Of a stretch of 41,643 nt of DNA, positions 1-9,192 are shown piece by piece; the stretch's first letter is position 1, and each line of letters begins with the position of its first letter. The notes under the pieces are model-generated. The model had not been told where the DNA came from. It saw nothing but the letters and a program-made list of their open reading frames with translations, and made no database searches. The position numbers and the translations under genes are program-made. The DNA lies in contig JALHNK010000011.1 in assembly GCA_022843565.1 (NCBI GenBank), forward strand, positions 1 to 41,643, written 5' to 3'. The DNA is from Phycisphaerales bacterium. GTDB lineage: Bacteria; Planctomycetota; Phycisphaerae; Phycisphaerales; UBA1924.

Positions 1-1304
1 ATGACGTAGTGGAAGTGGGCGACGACGAAGTAGGTGTCGTGCAAGTGCAGGTCGGTGCTCAGGGCGCCCAGGAAGAGGCCGGTGAGGCCGCCGATGGAGA
101 AGAGGAAGAGGAACCCGAGGGCGTAGACCATCGGCGTCTTGAGGTCGATCGAAGCGCCGTAGAGCGTGCCGATCCAGTTGAAGACCTTGACCGCCGAGGG
201 GAGCGCGACCAGGAACGTCAGCGCCGAGAAGATGACCGCCGACAGCTCACCCTCGCTGGTGAACATGTGATGGCCCCAGACGACGAAGCTGATGCCGGCG
301 ATCGCCAGCGAGCTGAAGGCCACGGCGCGGTAGCCGAAGATCTTCTTGCGGCAGAAGACCGCGATCATCTCACTGATCACCGCCATGCCCGGCAGGATCA
401 TCACGTACACGACGGGGTGGCTGTAGAACCAGAAGAAGTGCTGGAAGAGGACGGGGTCGCCGCCGAGGCGCGGATCGAAGATGCCGATGTGGAAGAGGCG
501 CTCGAAGATGAGCAGGAGCAGCGTGATGCCGATGACCGGCGTCGCGAGGACCTGGATGATCGCGGTTCCGTACATGCCCCAGATGAACAGCGGCATATCG
601 AACCAGCCCATGCCCGGGGCGCGGAGCTTGTGAACCGTGACGACGAAGTTCAGACCGGTGAGGATCGATGAGAAGCCGAGGATGAACGCCGCGGCGATCA
701 TCGCCACGACGCGCCAGTGACCCTCTTCGGTGAGCGTGGAGTACGGGGTGTAGAACGTCCAGCCGGTGTCAACACCGCCGCCCAGGGCGCTGACAACCGC
801 GAAGATCGAGCCGACGACGTAGATGTACCACGACAGCAAGTTGAGCTTCGGGAAGGCGACGTCCTTGGCACCGAGCATCAGCGGGATCAGGAAGTTGCCC
901 AGCGACGCGGGGATGCTGGGCACGATCACCAGGAAGACCATGACCAGGCCGTGGAACGTGAACATGCGGTTGTAGAGGTTGTTGGCCTTGAGCAGGTCCG
1001 TCTCGCCGGTGACCGAGCCCAGCAGATGACCCTTGATCGAGCTTGCACCCACGGCGTCGATCGCGGTGCGCGTCGGCTCGAAGAGCTCGAGTCGAACAAC
1101 GATGGCCGCGAGGCCGCCGACGAAGAACATGAAGAGGATCGCGAAGAGGTACATCACGCCGATCTTTTTGTGATCGATCGTGGTGGCCCAATCGACAATG
1201 GTGGCCCACACCGTGGACTTCGGCGTGAGGTACGAGCCCTCGTCGTGGTGTCCATGCCCGTGGGCATGATCAAGGCCCTTGGTACCGCTGCTGATGCTGG
1301 CCAT
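1..1304 (-). CDS. coxA: Cytochrome c oxidase subunit I, A2-type caa3 (partial, 3' end beyond window)
   Basis: Catalytic subunit of a heme-copper oxygen reductase; it reduces O2 to water and pumps protons across the inner membrane. About 434 residues are visible and the frame is open to the left edge. Seen: [11 protein letters not shown] (heme a histidine), [14 protein letters not shown] (CuB histidine and cross-link tyrosine), WGHHMFTSE (two CuB histidines), AVKVFNW (K-channel lysine) and [12 protein letters not shown] (heme ligands). The YSHP motif with V in place of the usual E of HPEVY is the A2-subfamily signature, which matches the cytochrome c fused to subunit II. The N-terminus is histidine-rich ([12 protein letters not shown]). 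The ATG is preceded by AAGGTGA at good spacing. It lies 207 nt downstream of coxB on the same strand. Subunit III should follow outside the window. Confidence 0.97.
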   Translation of the reverse strand, partial: MASISSGTKGLDHAHGHGHHDEGSYLTPKSTVWATIVDWATTIDHKKIGVMYLFAILFMFFVGGLAAIVVRLELFEPTRTAIDAVGASSIKGHLLGSVTGETDLLKANNLYNRMFTFHGLVMVFLVIVPSIPASLGNFLIPLMLGAKDVAFPKLNLLSWYIYVVGSIFAVVSALGGGVDTGWTFYTPYSTLTEEGHWRVVAMIAAAFILGFSSILTGLNFVVTVHKLRAPGMGWFDMPLFIWGMYGTAIIQVLATPVIGITLLLLIFERLFHIGIFDPRLGGDPVLFQHFFWFYSHPVVYVMILPGMAVISEMIAVFCRKKIFGYRAVAFSSLAIAGISFVVWGHHMFTSEGELSAVIFSALTFLVALPSAVKVFNWIGTLYGASIDLKTPMVYALGFLFLFSIGGLTGLFLGALSTDLHLHDTYFVVAHFHYV

Positions 1305-1380
1305 GGCGATCACCTTCTGGTGTGCAAGCGGGCGTTCAGACCGGGAGGGGTGGGTTCCGGGATGAAGACCGATTGCGGGG

Positions 1381-1460
1381 GGACTGGGGGGGAGAGGCAC
1401 GAGGCACTCGGGAGGGAGGACTGGGGACTGGAATCTACGGACTACTGCAATCGGCGGGAG
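1381..1460. repeat. Degenerate short repeats in coxB-coxA spacer
   Basis: The 207-nt spacer between coxB and coxA contains GGACTGGGG at 1381-1389 and 1418-1426, a variant GGACTGGAA at 1425-1433, a tandem GAGGCAC at 1394-1400 and 1401-1407, and GCAATCGG at 1447-1454. No gene is visible here. The same words or their complements recur in other spacers of the window (17315-17481, 21052-21149, 25448-25473). Function unknown. Confidence 0.6.
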
Positions 1461-1511
1461 ATGTCTGCTCACGGCTCGGGGCCCGGGTTGCGGGGGCCGT
1501 GAGTCGTCGGA

Positions 1512-2684
1512 TCACTTCTTCTTGGCTGGGGGCTGTGCCTTGTCTTCTTCGGTGGCGCGCCCGGCGAGGTCACGCATGTACGCCCTCACGCCCTGGATGG
1601 CGCGCTCGTTGAGCTGACCGGCGTAGCTGGGCATCTGGTTGGGGTAACCCTTGTGAAGTTTGGCGCCTGGGTTGTAGATGGACTCGCGGATGTAGTTCTC
1701 CCAACCCTCGTCGGTGTTGAGGTCCCACGTCGGGCCGGAGGTGACGTCGAACTCAAGGGGCTTGCCGTAGTAGCCCTTCCAAGAGGGGCCGGTGCCACCG
1801 GGCTTGCCGTCGACGTTATGGCACTGGACGCAGCCGCGCTTCTCGTGAACGAACTTGCCGACATCGACCAGGGGCAGGACATCGATCACGTTGCCCCATT
1901 CCTCGACGGTGGCCTTGTAAAGGTCCATCGGGAGCACGCGGATGATCGCGCCCATCTCGCTGTGGTTATCGCCGCAGTACTCTGCACAAAAGACGTAGTG
2001 ATCGCGGCCGGGCGTGCCAGCCTTCTTGCCGATGTCGGTCGCGCCACTCTTGGCCGGGTCGCTGTTCTGGGGGACGAAGGTCAGCGAGGTGGTGCGGTTG
2101 GGGAACAGGTCCATCTTGGTCCGCATGTCGGGGATGTAGAACGAGTGCATGACGTCGCTGGACGTCAGCATGAACTTGACCGACACGCCCTCGGGCACGA
2201 CGAAGACGGGAACCTCGACGTTGCCGCGAACGCCGGGGGATTGATCGCCGTTCTTGGTGACCTTGTTGTCGAAGATCACCGTCTCGCCGGAGCCTGCGCC
2301 GTTGGCGTACATGCCGGACCAGGCCCACTTCTTGCCGGTGATGGAGATGGTCTCGACGTTGCCCTGGGGGACTTGGGCGTTCATGAAGCCGTGGAAGCCC
2401 CAGAAGAAGATGAGCGTGACGACGATGAGAGGCCCAACGACCCACGTGATCTCCAGCGCGGTGTTGTGGTTGGGTGTGCGGATCGGCGGCACGCCGGGCT
2501 TGCGCCGCCAGCGCACGGTCCAATAGAACATGGGGATCATCAGCGCAACGAAGCTGATGATGCAGACCCACACGATGAACATGAAAAGCCCGTCGGTGGC
2601 GGGTGCCAGGTCGCTATTGCCCGGCAGCAGCCACACGCGGGTCAGCCAGTCGTTCAGCGCCAAGGTCAGTTGGAAGTTGCTCAT
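1512..2684 (-). CDS. coxB: Cytochrome c oxidase subunit II with fused cytochrome c (caa3 type)
   Basis: Takes electrons from a periplasmic donor through a fused heme c and the CuA centre to subunit I. 390 residues. Two membrane helices lie near 32-56 and 78-98, then a cupredoxin domain with CuA ligands H180, C233, C237, H241 and M244 (CAEYCGDNHSEM). A C-terminal cytochrome c domain follows, with CVQCH at 285-289 and a likely axial Met in YPNQMPSY. The lysine-rich C-terminus is short. The start is supported by GAGGA just upstream. The heme c domain makes a separate soluble cytochrome c unnecessary, so ACIII could donate directly, as is known for other ACIII-caa3 supercomplexes. SCO is the next gene upstream. 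Confidence 0.97.
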   Translation of the reverse strand: MSNFQLTLALNDWLTRVWLLPGNSDLAPATDGLFMFIVWVCIISFVALMIPMFYWTVRWRRKPGVPPIRTPNHNTALEITWVVGPLIVVTLIFFWGFHGFMNAQVPQGNVETISITGKKWAWSGMYANGAGSGETVIFDNKVTKNGDQSPGVRGNVEVPVFVVPEGVSVKFMLTSSDVMHSFYIPDMRTKMDLFPNRTTSLTFVPQNSDPAKSGATDIGKKAGTPGRDHYVFCAEYCGDNHSEMGAIIRVLPMDLYKATVEEWGNVIDVLPLVDVGKFVHEKRGCVQCHNVDGKPGGTGPSWKGYYGKPLEFDVTSGPTWDLNTDEGWENYIRESIYNPGAKLHKGYPNQMPSYAGQLNERAIQGVRAYMRDLAGRATEEDKAQPPAKKK

Positions 2685-2729
2685 ATCGTCCTCACGCCGG
2701 CACCATCGCCCGCTGAATACCTGTACATA

Positions 2730-3836
2730 TCAACGCCCGCTCGCTCCGCCCACCCCCGCCAGAACTCCGTGGACCACACCCATCGAAGTGCCCAGCTTGG
2801 CCCGCGCCCGCCGGCGCCGCTCACCAAACCAGAGCAACGTCAGCACGCTGCCGACGATCACCATGGTCAGGGTCGCGCCGAACTGCATCCACCGGAACGC
2901 ACCGATCACGTAGCTGTTCGAACTCGCATTCCAGTGGAAGCACCACATGAGCACCCGATCGATCGTCGTGCCGATCTTGCCCTGGCCGGCCTCGAGCACC
3001 GCCAAGCGAAGATCTTTGACCGGGTACTGTACCCCGTAGATGTAACGCGACGCCGTTCCGTCCGGTGTCAGAGCAAAAATTACTGTCCCGTGAGAATACT
3101 CGGTCGATTCCGGAAGGTATCTGTACGGAAATCCGATGGAGTCGGCGAAGCGGCGGGTCTCGGTGGTGGACTTGGTGGCCAGGAAGTGGACGCCGCGCTC
3201 GATGGTCTCGCGCGGCACGGAGCCATCGTCGCGGGTGTAGGTTGTCAGGAACGCCTGGCGCTGAGCCTTGACGACCTCGGGCAACTCCGTCGGATCAAAG
3301 CTCACGATGACGAGCTGATAGTCCTTGCCGGCCACGAGGTCCAGCTCGTTGATGGTCGCGGTCAGCTTCTGCATCACCAGTTGGCAGAGCATCGGGCAGC
3401 GGAAGTACACCAGCGCCAGGACCACCGGCTTCTGACCATCGAACGCCTGCTGCATCTTGAACGGCTTGCCGTCATGATCAAGAAACTCGACATCCAGCGG
3501 CATGCGCTTGCCAAGATTCTCGATGATCTGCATTCCCGCGATGGCACTCGGCGCTTCGACCATCGTGTAGCCGAACGGGTCTGCGCTCGGGCCTGTGGCA
3601 GTGCCTGATGCTGACGGCTTGGACGGCATGACATCGACGATCGGGTCCGGGCGTGTGCGGGGCTTTGGCGGCGCGGCCGACGCGGCCGCTGCGGGGCCGG
3701 GGCTGGCTTCAACGGCGTCTTCAGCGCTCGCAGGCGAGACGCACACGCACGCGACGGCCAGCGCCAGCGCACCGAGCAACGCTCGCCCGCGGGTTGGCGT
3801 TGCGGTCGTGCTCGGGTTGCGTGGGGTACGGTCCAT
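2730..3836 (-). CDS. SCO1/SenC-family copper chaperone with C-terminal membrane anchor
   Basis: Thioredoxin-fold protein that delivers copper to, or reduces, the CuA site of oxidase subunit II. 368 residues. A signal sequence lies near 18-38 (cleavage likely after ASA), followed by an Ala/Pro-rich linker to about residue 85. The SCO domain has the copper-binding pair C147 and C151 (RCPMLC) and the partner H249 in EYSHG. A predicted helix near 318-338 (FGATLTMVIVGSVLTLLWFG) and a basic tail end the protein, so it would be anchored from the C-terminal side, unlike classical N-anchored SCO proteins. It sits directly upstream of coxB, which fits CuA assembly. Only a weak Shine-Dalgarno is seen before the ATG. 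Confidence 0.93.
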   Translation of the reverse strand: MDRTPRNPSTTATPTRGRALLGALALAVACVCVSPASAEDAVEASPGPAAAASAAPPKPRTRPDPIVDVMPSKPSASGTATGPSADPFGYTMVEAPSAIAGMQIIENLGKRMPLDVEFLDHDGKPFKMQQAFDGQKPVVLALVYFRCPMLCQLVMQKLTATINELDLVAGKDYQLVIVSFDPTELPEVVKAQRQAFLTTYTRDDGSVPRETIERGVHFLATKSTTETRRFADSIGFPYRYLPESTEYSHGTVIFALTPDGTASRYIYGVQYPVKDLRLAVLEAGQGKIGTTIDRVLMWCFHWNASSNSYVIGAFRWMQFGATLTMVIVGSVLTLLWFGERRRRARAKLGTSMGVVHGVLAGVGGASGR

Positions 3837-3954
3837 CGGGTGCTCAGGAACTCAACTCACTTCAACACTCGGATCATCGATCAACCATCGAGGGCTCGGG
3901 GACGCTGCAACGACGACGCGGGCCGCTCGGCGCGATGGGCCGCGAAGCGGGTCG

Positions 3955-4416
3955 TCACTTGGCGGGCGCGGTGTACTGCTCGCTGACTTTCTTGAAGGCG
4001 TCCTCCATGGGGATTCGGACGGTCTTGGTCTCCGGATTGGCGGTGTCGTACTGGCGGCTCTTGAACTGCGTCTCGATGATCTGGCTCCGGCGCGCCAGGG
4101 CCTCGACATGCAGCCCCTTGGCCTGCGGGGCGTCCTTGCCAACGGGCTGCTTGTCGAAGTTCTCGATGCGTGCGGTGAAGAGCTGGTTCTTGTACCAGTT
4201 GAAGTAGACGACGGTGAGCGCCACCGAGACGACGACGATCAGGAACCCGGCGACACCGAAGAAGACCACCGACTTGATGTCGATGTTCTCCGAGTGCGCC
4301 TGCTGCGGGCGGGGCTCGTCGGCGCTGTGCGAGTGCCACGCGTCCGGCGCATCGACGCCGGTGTCAACCGTTGTGGCGGCGTGCGCGTGAGAGGCGTGCG
4401 AGTGTTTGTCGTTCAT
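3955..4416 (-). CDS. Small single-helix membrane protein of the ACIII-caa3 locus, function unknown
   Basis: 153 residues, not assigned to a named family. Seen: a histidine-rich N-terminus (KHSHASHAHA, then HSHS), one strong membrane helix near 48-71 (VVFFGVAGFLIVVVSVALTV), and a soluble C-terminal part of about 80 residues ending in KTVRIPMEDAFKKVSEQY. The VRIP-x-x-x-A motif resembles a motif I recall from single-helix proteins encoded near SCO and oxidase genes in other bacteria; that is memory, not a search. GGAG lies seven bases before the ATG. Its position between actF and SCO suggests an accessory subunit or assembly factor that bridges ACIII and caa3. N-terminus in the cytoplasm is inferred. 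Confidence 0.85.
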   Translation of the reverse strand: MNDKHSHASHAHAATTVDTGVDAPDAWHSHSADEPRPQQAHSENIDIKSVVFFGVAGFLIVVVSVALTVVYFNWYKNQLFTARIENFDKQPVGKDAPQAKGLHVEALARRSQIIETQFKSRQYDTANPETKTVRIPMEDAFKKVSEQYTAPAK

Positions 4417-4498
4417 GCCAAGGCTCCGTTCGTTCCGTCACTGACTTGAGTACCAATCTTGCGAACCTCATGGTCCAACTGGGTGCTTGACTTGGAGA

Positions 4499-4517
4499 GG
4501 CAGGCGGGACGCCTGCC
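4499..4517. repeat. Perfect hairpin in the spacer after actF
   Basis: GGCAGGCG and CGCCTGCC form a perfect 8-bp stem around a 3-nt loop. It lies in the 130-nt spacer between actF and the 153-residue gene. No T-run follows on the minus strand, so it is not a classical terminator. It could be an mRNA-stabilising or processing hairpin, or a copy of a dispersed palindrome. Confidence 0.6.
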
Positions 4518-4546
4518 CCACAATGCCCGCCCCACGATGGACCGGC

Positions 4547-5947
4547 TCACACGTAGTTCTTGTGTGACGCCGCTTCGACCAAGCGCGGATCCTTGAGCGG
4601 GATCAGCGGGCCCTTGGAGAGCTTCCACAACGCCGCGGCGAGCACCAGCAGCACCGGCCCAAGCACGCCGGTGAAGTCGACCCAGTTCAGGCCGATCTTC
4701 GTGGAGGTGATGGCGACGGTGAACGCGCCGTCCGACGGCGCGTAGGTGTCGGGATACGTCATCGGGCGGATGATCCAGAAGATGTCCACGCAGTGGAGCG
4801 CCAGGAGCCACACGGCGAAGACGCTGAGGATCAGCGGCGTCTGCTTGACCTTGCGGATCAGCAGCAGCGGGAAGGGGGCGATGAAGTGACCGATGCAGAG
4901 GATCCAGAAGACGGGGGTCCAGGCGTTCTTGAGGTCACCGCCGCCGCGCTGGAGGATCCAGGCGGTCTCTTCGGGGATGTTGGCGTACCAGTAGAGGAAG
5001 TACTGGCTGAAGGCGATGTAGGCCCAGAAGACCATGAACGCAAAGAGCAGTTTGCCCATATCGTGGCTGTGCTCTTTGGTGTAGAGGCCCTTGAGCTTGC
5101 CGCTGGCGGTGATGAGCGACATGAGCACGATGAGCGTGGCGATGCCGGCGACCATGGAGCCGGCGAAGAAGTAGACGCCCCACATGGTGCTGAACCAGTG
5201 GAAGTCCAGGGTCTTGAGCAGGTCGATACCGGCGAAGGCAGTGGCGAGCGCGAAGGCCAAGATGCCCCAGGCGCTGGTCCAGCCAGCCTTGTTGCTGAGC
5301 CACTTGTCACCGGTGCGGTCTTGCTGCTTTGAGTAGCCGGCGAGTCGCAGGGCCAGGTACGTCCACACGATGAAGTACACCGCCAGGCGAACGTAGAAGA
5401 ACTCAACGTTCAGGAACGCGCTCTTGGCGACCATCAGCACGTCAAACTTCGGGTTGCCCGGCTCCATCATCGCCGGGTTCATCCACTTGAAGAGCTTGGG
5501 CGCGAAGATCACCACCGGAAGGGCCAAGAGCGCGCCCAGCGGGATCAGGCTCGCGACGTTTTCAGCCTGACGGCGCACCGTCACCGACCAGCCAGCCTTG
5601 ACCAGGTGCATGATCAGCACGAACGCGAGGCAGCCGAGCATGATGCCCAGGGCCGCGGAGAACCCGACGTGGTAGCTGGCGATGGCGTGCTTCGCGGCCT
5701 TCAGGCCGGCCTCGTCACCGCTCTGCATCAGCACCTGCGACAGCGTGAGCCCGATACAGGCCAGGCCCGCGAGCCCCAGCACGCCATACAGACCGACGCC
5801 CCAGCCCGAGGGCATGTGCGTGTTGTCGTGTGTCAGAAGGCCGGGATCAACCCCCCCTCCCCCGTGCCCGCCGCCGTGGGCGGTGGCCCCGTGCGACGCG
5901 TGATCGTGACCGCGATGGAGATCAGAGCCTGCGCTGATGGAACTCAT
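4547..5947 (-). CDS. actF: Alternative complex III subunit ActF (NrfD-like membrane subunit)
   Basis: Integral membrane subunit of the quinol:electron-acceptor oxidoreductase ACIII, paralogous to ActC. 466 residues with about ten membrane helices. The first ~45 residues are soluble and rich in His and Gly (GHDHASHGATAHGGGHGGGG). Conserved-looking loop and helix motifs include HWFSTMWGVYFFAGSMVAG and FWAYIAFSQYFLYWYANIPEE, typical of this family. The start overlaps the actE stop in ATGA, and GGAGGTGA lies just upstream inside actE, so translation is coupled. By the known ACIII structures the NrfD-like subunits form the membrane core; ActF is considered less likely than ActC to hold the quinol site. 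Confidence 0.94.
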   Translation of the reverse strand: MSSISAGSDLHRGHDHASHGATAHGGGHGGGGVDPGLLTHDNTHMPSGWGVGLYGVLGLAGLACIGLTLSQVLMQSGDEAGLKAAKHAIASYHVGFSAALGIMLGCLAFVLIMHLVKAGWSVTVRRQAENVASLIPLGALLALPVVIFAPKLFKWMNPAMMEPGNPKFDVLMVAKSAFLNVEFFYVRLAVYFIVWTYLALRLAGYSKQQDRTGDKWLSNKAGWTSAWGILAFALATAFAGIDLLKTLDFHWFSTMWGVYFFAGSMVAGIATLIVLMSLITASGKLKGLYTKEHSHDMGKLLFAFMVFWAYIAFSQYFLYWYANIPEETAWILQRGGGDLKNAWTPVFWILCIGHFIAPFPLLLIRKVKQTPLILSVFAVWLLALHCVDIFWIIRPMTYPDTYAPSDGAFTVAITSTKIGLNWVDFTGVLGPVLLVLAAALWKLSKGPLIPLKDPRLVEAASHKNYV

Positions 5948-6849
5948 GGCTTCACCTCCGGGCTTGCCGGCTTGTTGTTCTTGCGGGCCTTCTTCTCGGC
6001 CTCGAGCCGCTCGCGCTCCGCGTCTTCTTCCGCGGCTTTCTTCGCGTCCGCCGCCTTCTTGTCCAGGAACATGCGATTGGCACGCTCGACCGCGGCGCTC
6101 ACATCGGCCCGCTTCTCGGCCGGAACATCAACCGAAACCTGCCCGTCCTGCGACACCTGCAGAGCGCGGAAGTACGCCACCACCGCCCACGCATCGCGGG
6201 GCTTGATCGCGTGCCCGTAGCCGGGCATCTTTGCGCCGTTCTCCACGCCGTTGCGGACCACATCAAAGATGTACCCGTCAAGCGAGGTCTTCGCCGCGAT
6301 CGTGCGCTTGGCGCCCGTCGCTGCGTCAACAACTTCCTCGGTCGCGCCGGCCTTGTACTTCGGATCGTGGAAGCTCGGCAGCGGGTACGACCACTGCTCG
6401 CCGACCATGCCCTTGCCATAGCCGTCGTAGTTGTGGCAGGCGGCGCAGTAGATGTTGTACTTCTCGGCGCCGCGTGCCAGCAGCGTTGCGTCGACCGTCA
6501 CGCTCGATGGGATCCGAGCCAGGTACGCGCCGCTGGCGTCACGCCCGGCGTACAGGCCCTGGTCCTCGCGAAGGAACGTCGCCCGCAGCGCATCGGCGGC
6601 GTCCGAAGTCGCGCCGAAGGCCACCGTGCCCTGCACGCCCGGACGCATCGCCCGACCGTCCTCAAAGAACTCCGTCGCGGTCTGCGGGTTGAACTTCGGC
6701 GAGTCGTCCATGTCAGGCAACAGCTGGCGCGGCGGCTTGTCGAACCGATCGCTCCGGCATCCGGCGTTCATCCCGCCGCCGACCACGCAGACGAGCACCA
6801 GCGCCGTCAGCGGAAAGATCCTCGTCGTGCTCATGTTCGTGCCCTTCAT
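5944..6849 (-). CDS. actE: Alternative complex III subunit ActE (monoheme cytochrome c lipoprotein)
   Basis: Periplasmic monoheme cytochrome c of ACIII, expected to pass electrons from ActA/ActB towards the oxidase. 301 residues from the chosen ATG. A lipoprotein signal ends at Cys31 (GGGMNAGC). The heme site is CAACH at 135-139 and the likely Met ligand is M208 in KMPGYGH. The last 40 residues are a charged Ala/Glu/Lys-rich helix, possibly a coiled coil. I chose the ATG at 6849 because AAGAGACGG precedes it; another ATG at 6834 has GAAGGG at ideal spacing and is equally plausible. The frame is open for 21 more codons upstream but without a ribosome site. The gene overlaps actF by four bases. 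Confidence 0.94.
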   Translation of the reverse strand: MKGTNMSTTRIFPLTALVLVCVVGGGMNAGCRSDRFDKPPRQLLPDMDDSPKFNPQTATEFFEDGRAMRPGVQGTVAFGATSDAADALRATFLREDQGLYAGRDASGAYLARIPSSVTVDATLLARGAEKYNIYCAACHNYDGYGKGMVGEQWSYPLPSFHDPKYKAGATEEVVDAATGAKRTIAAKTSLDGYIFDVVRNGVENGAKMPGYGHAIKPRDAWAVVAYFRALQVSQDGQVSVDVPAEKRADVSAAVERANRMFLDKKAADAKKAAEEDAERERLEAEKKARKNNKPASPEVKP

Positions 6850-6916
6850 ATCGACCGTCTCTTTCAGAGTCGTTCTGCGTCGTCTTGCCAGCCACTGCAC
6901 CGCCGAGATCACGCAA

Positions 6917-7513
6917 TCAATGCGCCGCGCGGACCTTTACCGTGTCCATCTCTTCTTCCACCAACTCCACCGCGATCGCGCCGGCCTTCTCGAACATCGT
7001 GCGCACGCCGTGCGGCTCGAACTTCTCGTCCGCCGCCTCGATGGCGATGATGAACTTGTCGTCGCTCACGCCCAGGAACCGCCGGCTGCGGAGCAGCGGG
7101 TGATTCCAACGCGGCAGCGCGTTGAAGATGAACATCCCCAGCAGCGCGCTGAACGCCGTGAACGCCACGCCGATTTCGAACGTGACCGGGATCAGCACCT
7201 GCCACGCGTCGCTCGGCTTGGCCTGATGGATGATCGGATATTCAATGTGACGCACGAAATACTGGAACCCGAAGCCGACGAACGCGCCGGTCAGGCCCAG
7301 GCACGCCACGAGGATCGGGAGCTTCGTGGGCTTCTGGCCCATGGCTTCTTCCATGCCGTGGACCGGGAAGGGCGAGTAGACGTCCCACTGGCGGTAGCCG
7401 GCGTCGCGGACCTTCTCCGCGGCGTGCGAGAGGTCCGCCGGGTTGGCGAACTCGGCGATCACGCCGTGGACGGCGGCGCCGGACTCTGTCTTGTAGACCT
7501 TCTTACTGGACAT
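6917..7513 (-). CDS. actD: Alternative complex III subunit ActD (DUF3341)
   Basis: Small membrane subunit of ACIII, DUF3341 family. 198 residues: a cytoplasmic ferredoxin-like N-terminal part (GVIAEFANPADLSHAAEKVRDAGY, with the family's typical WDVYSPFPVHGM), two membrane helices near 65-85 and 110-130, and a C-terminal part that contains DDKFIIAIEA and ends in VKVRAAH. The ATG at 7513 lies two bases after the actC stop and has GGAGGG upstream, so it is clearly the start, although the frame stays open for some 148 codons into actC. Family length is about 170-200 residues, so this copy is complete. Confidence 0.94.
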   Translation of the reverse strand: MSSKKVYKTESGAAVHGVIAEFANPADLSHAAEKVRDAGYRQWDVYSPFPVHGMEEAMGQKPTKLPILVACLGLTGAFVGFGFQYFVRHIEYPIIHQAKPSDAWQVLIPVTFEIGVAFTAFSALLGMFIFNALPRWNHPLLRSRRFLGVSDDKFIIAIEAADEKFEPHGVRTMFEKAGAIAVELVEEEMDTVKVRAAH

Positions 7514-7515
7514 GA

Positions 7516-9192
7516 TTACAGGCCCTCCTTCGGCGCATCGGGCGCGTGATGGGCACCGGCGGGCGCGGCGCCCGAGGCCGGGGGGTTGTGCGAAGCGTGG
7601 CCGTGCCCGTGGCCGTAGCCCTCCCAGTGCGGGTTGGCCTGCGGCATCACGTTCTTGATCTCGCTCATGGCAAACTGCGGCAGGAAGCGAACGAAGAGGA
7701 GGTAGAGCGTCAGGAACGTGCCGCAGGAGCCGACGAAGGTGAGGATGTCCACCGGCGTTGCGAAGAACATGCCCCACTCGCTGGGCAGGAAGGCCCGGTG
7801 CAGCGAGGTGACGATAATCACGAAGCGCTCGAACCACATGCCGATGGTGACGGCGAAGGCGACGATGAAGATCGCCACCGGGCTCTGGCGGGCCCACTTG
7901 AACCAGAACAACTGCGGCGAGATCACGTTGCACGAGATCATGGCCCAGTACGCCCACCAGTACGGCGCGTACTTCAACTGTCCGTCCTCACCGGTGACGG
8001 CGAAGAACGGCGGGATCAGTCGGTTGTAGACGAACACGTCCTGCTCGTACTTGTTCGCGCCGTACCACGCGACGAAGAACTCCATCGCGTAGGCGAAGCC
8101 GACCATGAAGCCCGTGACCAGGATGATCTTGGCCATGTTCTCCAAGTGGCGCAGGGTCACCAGATCCTTCATCCCCGGGAAGAGCTCGCGCGAGGGGATC
8201 AGCAGCATCAGCACCATCGCGAAGCCGCCGAAGATCGCGCCGGCCACGAAGTAGGGCGGGAAGATCGTCGTGTGCCAGCCGGGCACGATGCTGGTTGCGA
8301 AGTCGAACGACACGATCGAGTGCACGCTCAACACCAGCGGCGTGCTGATGCCCGCGAGCATGAGGTACGCCTTCTCGTACGTGTGCCAGTGGCGGGCGCT
8401 GAAGCGCCAGCCCATGGAGAGGATGCCGTAGATTCGGGCGCGGATCATGTCCACGCGGATGTTCAGGATCGGCAGCGTCTCGGCGTCCTGACCGTCACGC
8501 ATCAGGCGGATCGCGGCGCGATCGCGGAGCGTGGCAAAGTCCGGGATCATGCCCATGTACCAGAACAGGGCCGAGACCGTCGCGTACGTGCTGACGGCGA
8601 AGACGTCCCACAGCAGCGGGCTGCTGAAGTTCGGCCAGATCGCGTTGGCGTTGGGGATCGGGAACAGCATCCAGGTCATCCAGATGCGACCGACGTGAAT
8701 GCCCGGGAACGTGCCGGCGCAGATGACCGCGAAGATCGTCATCGCTTCCGCGGCGCGGTTGATGCTCGTGCGCCACTTCTGCTTGAGCAAGCACAAGATC
8801 GCGCTGATCAGCGTTCCGGCGTGGCCGATACCGATCCAGAACACGAAGTTTGTGATGTCCCACGCCCAGTCGACGTGGTTGTTCAGACCCCACACGCCGA
8901 CGCCCGTGGTGATCAGGTACAGGATCATCAGGGGCATCAGGCCCGCGACGCCCGAGGCCAGCCCGAATGCCGGCATCCACCAGCGACCCGGGCCCTTCTC
9001 GATGTACCCACACACCGTCTCGGTCACGTCGTTGAACGTGCGATCGCCGAGCACCAGCGGCGCGCGCACCGCCGGGTCCTCAACGAGCGACCCGTCCCGT
9101 GTCACCGGGTCTTCCATCCGCTGAGGCTTCGGAGATGGGACCATCCCCGCCAGCCGCTGCGCCGTTGTCTGATCAGGATTGATCGCACTCAT
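7516..9192 (-). CDS. actC: Alternative complex III subunit ActC (NrfD/PsrC family, quinol-site subunit)
   Basis: Polytopic membrane subunit of ACIII, thought from the known structures to carry the quinol oxidation site. 558 residues, about ten membrane helices, polysulfide-reductase NrfD family. Typical stretches are [40 protein letters not shown] and [20 protein letters not shown]. The last 45 residues are a soluble tail rich in His, Gly, Ala and Pro ([10 protein letters not shown], then GAHHAPDAP). The start overlaps the actB stop in ATGA, with GGAG seven bases upstream. Longer than the usual ~470 residues because of both tails. Confidence 0.95.
   Translation of the reverse strand: MSAINPDQTTAQRLAGMVPSPKPQRMEDPVTRDGSLVEDPAVRAPLVLGDRTFNDVTETVCGYIEKGPGRWWMPAFGLASGVAGLMPLMILYLITTGVGVWGLNNHVDWAWDITNFVFWIGIGHAGTLISAILCLLKQKWRTSINRAAEAMTIFAVICAGTFPGIHVGRIWMTWMLFPIPNANAIWPNFSSPLLWDVFAVSTYATVSALFWYMGMIPDFATLRDRAAIRLMRDGQDAETLPILNIRVDMIRARIYGILSMGWRFSARHWHTYEKAYLMLAGISTPLVLSVHSIVSFDFATSIVPGWHTTIFPPYFVAGAIFGGFAMVLMLLIPSRELFPGMKDLVTLRHLENMAKIILVTGFMVGFAYAMEFFVAWYGANKYEQDVFVYNRLIPPFFAVTGEDGQLKYAPYWWAYWAMISCNVISPQLFWFKWARQSPVAIFIVAFAVTIGMWFERFVIIVTSLHRAFLPSEWGMFFATPVDILTFVGSCGTFLTLYLLFVRFLPQFAMSEIKNVMPQANPHWEGYGHGHGHASHNPPASGAAPAGAHHAPDAPKEGL

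Noticed and set aside
4499-4517. Rho-independent terminator after actF
   Set aside because: The hairpin is strong but has no T-run on the minus strand, and the next gene continues in the same direction.
7514-7957. Open frame extending actD upstream into actC
   Set aside because: ActC is clearly coded there in another frame; the ATG at 7513 has a good ribosome site and the family N-terminus.
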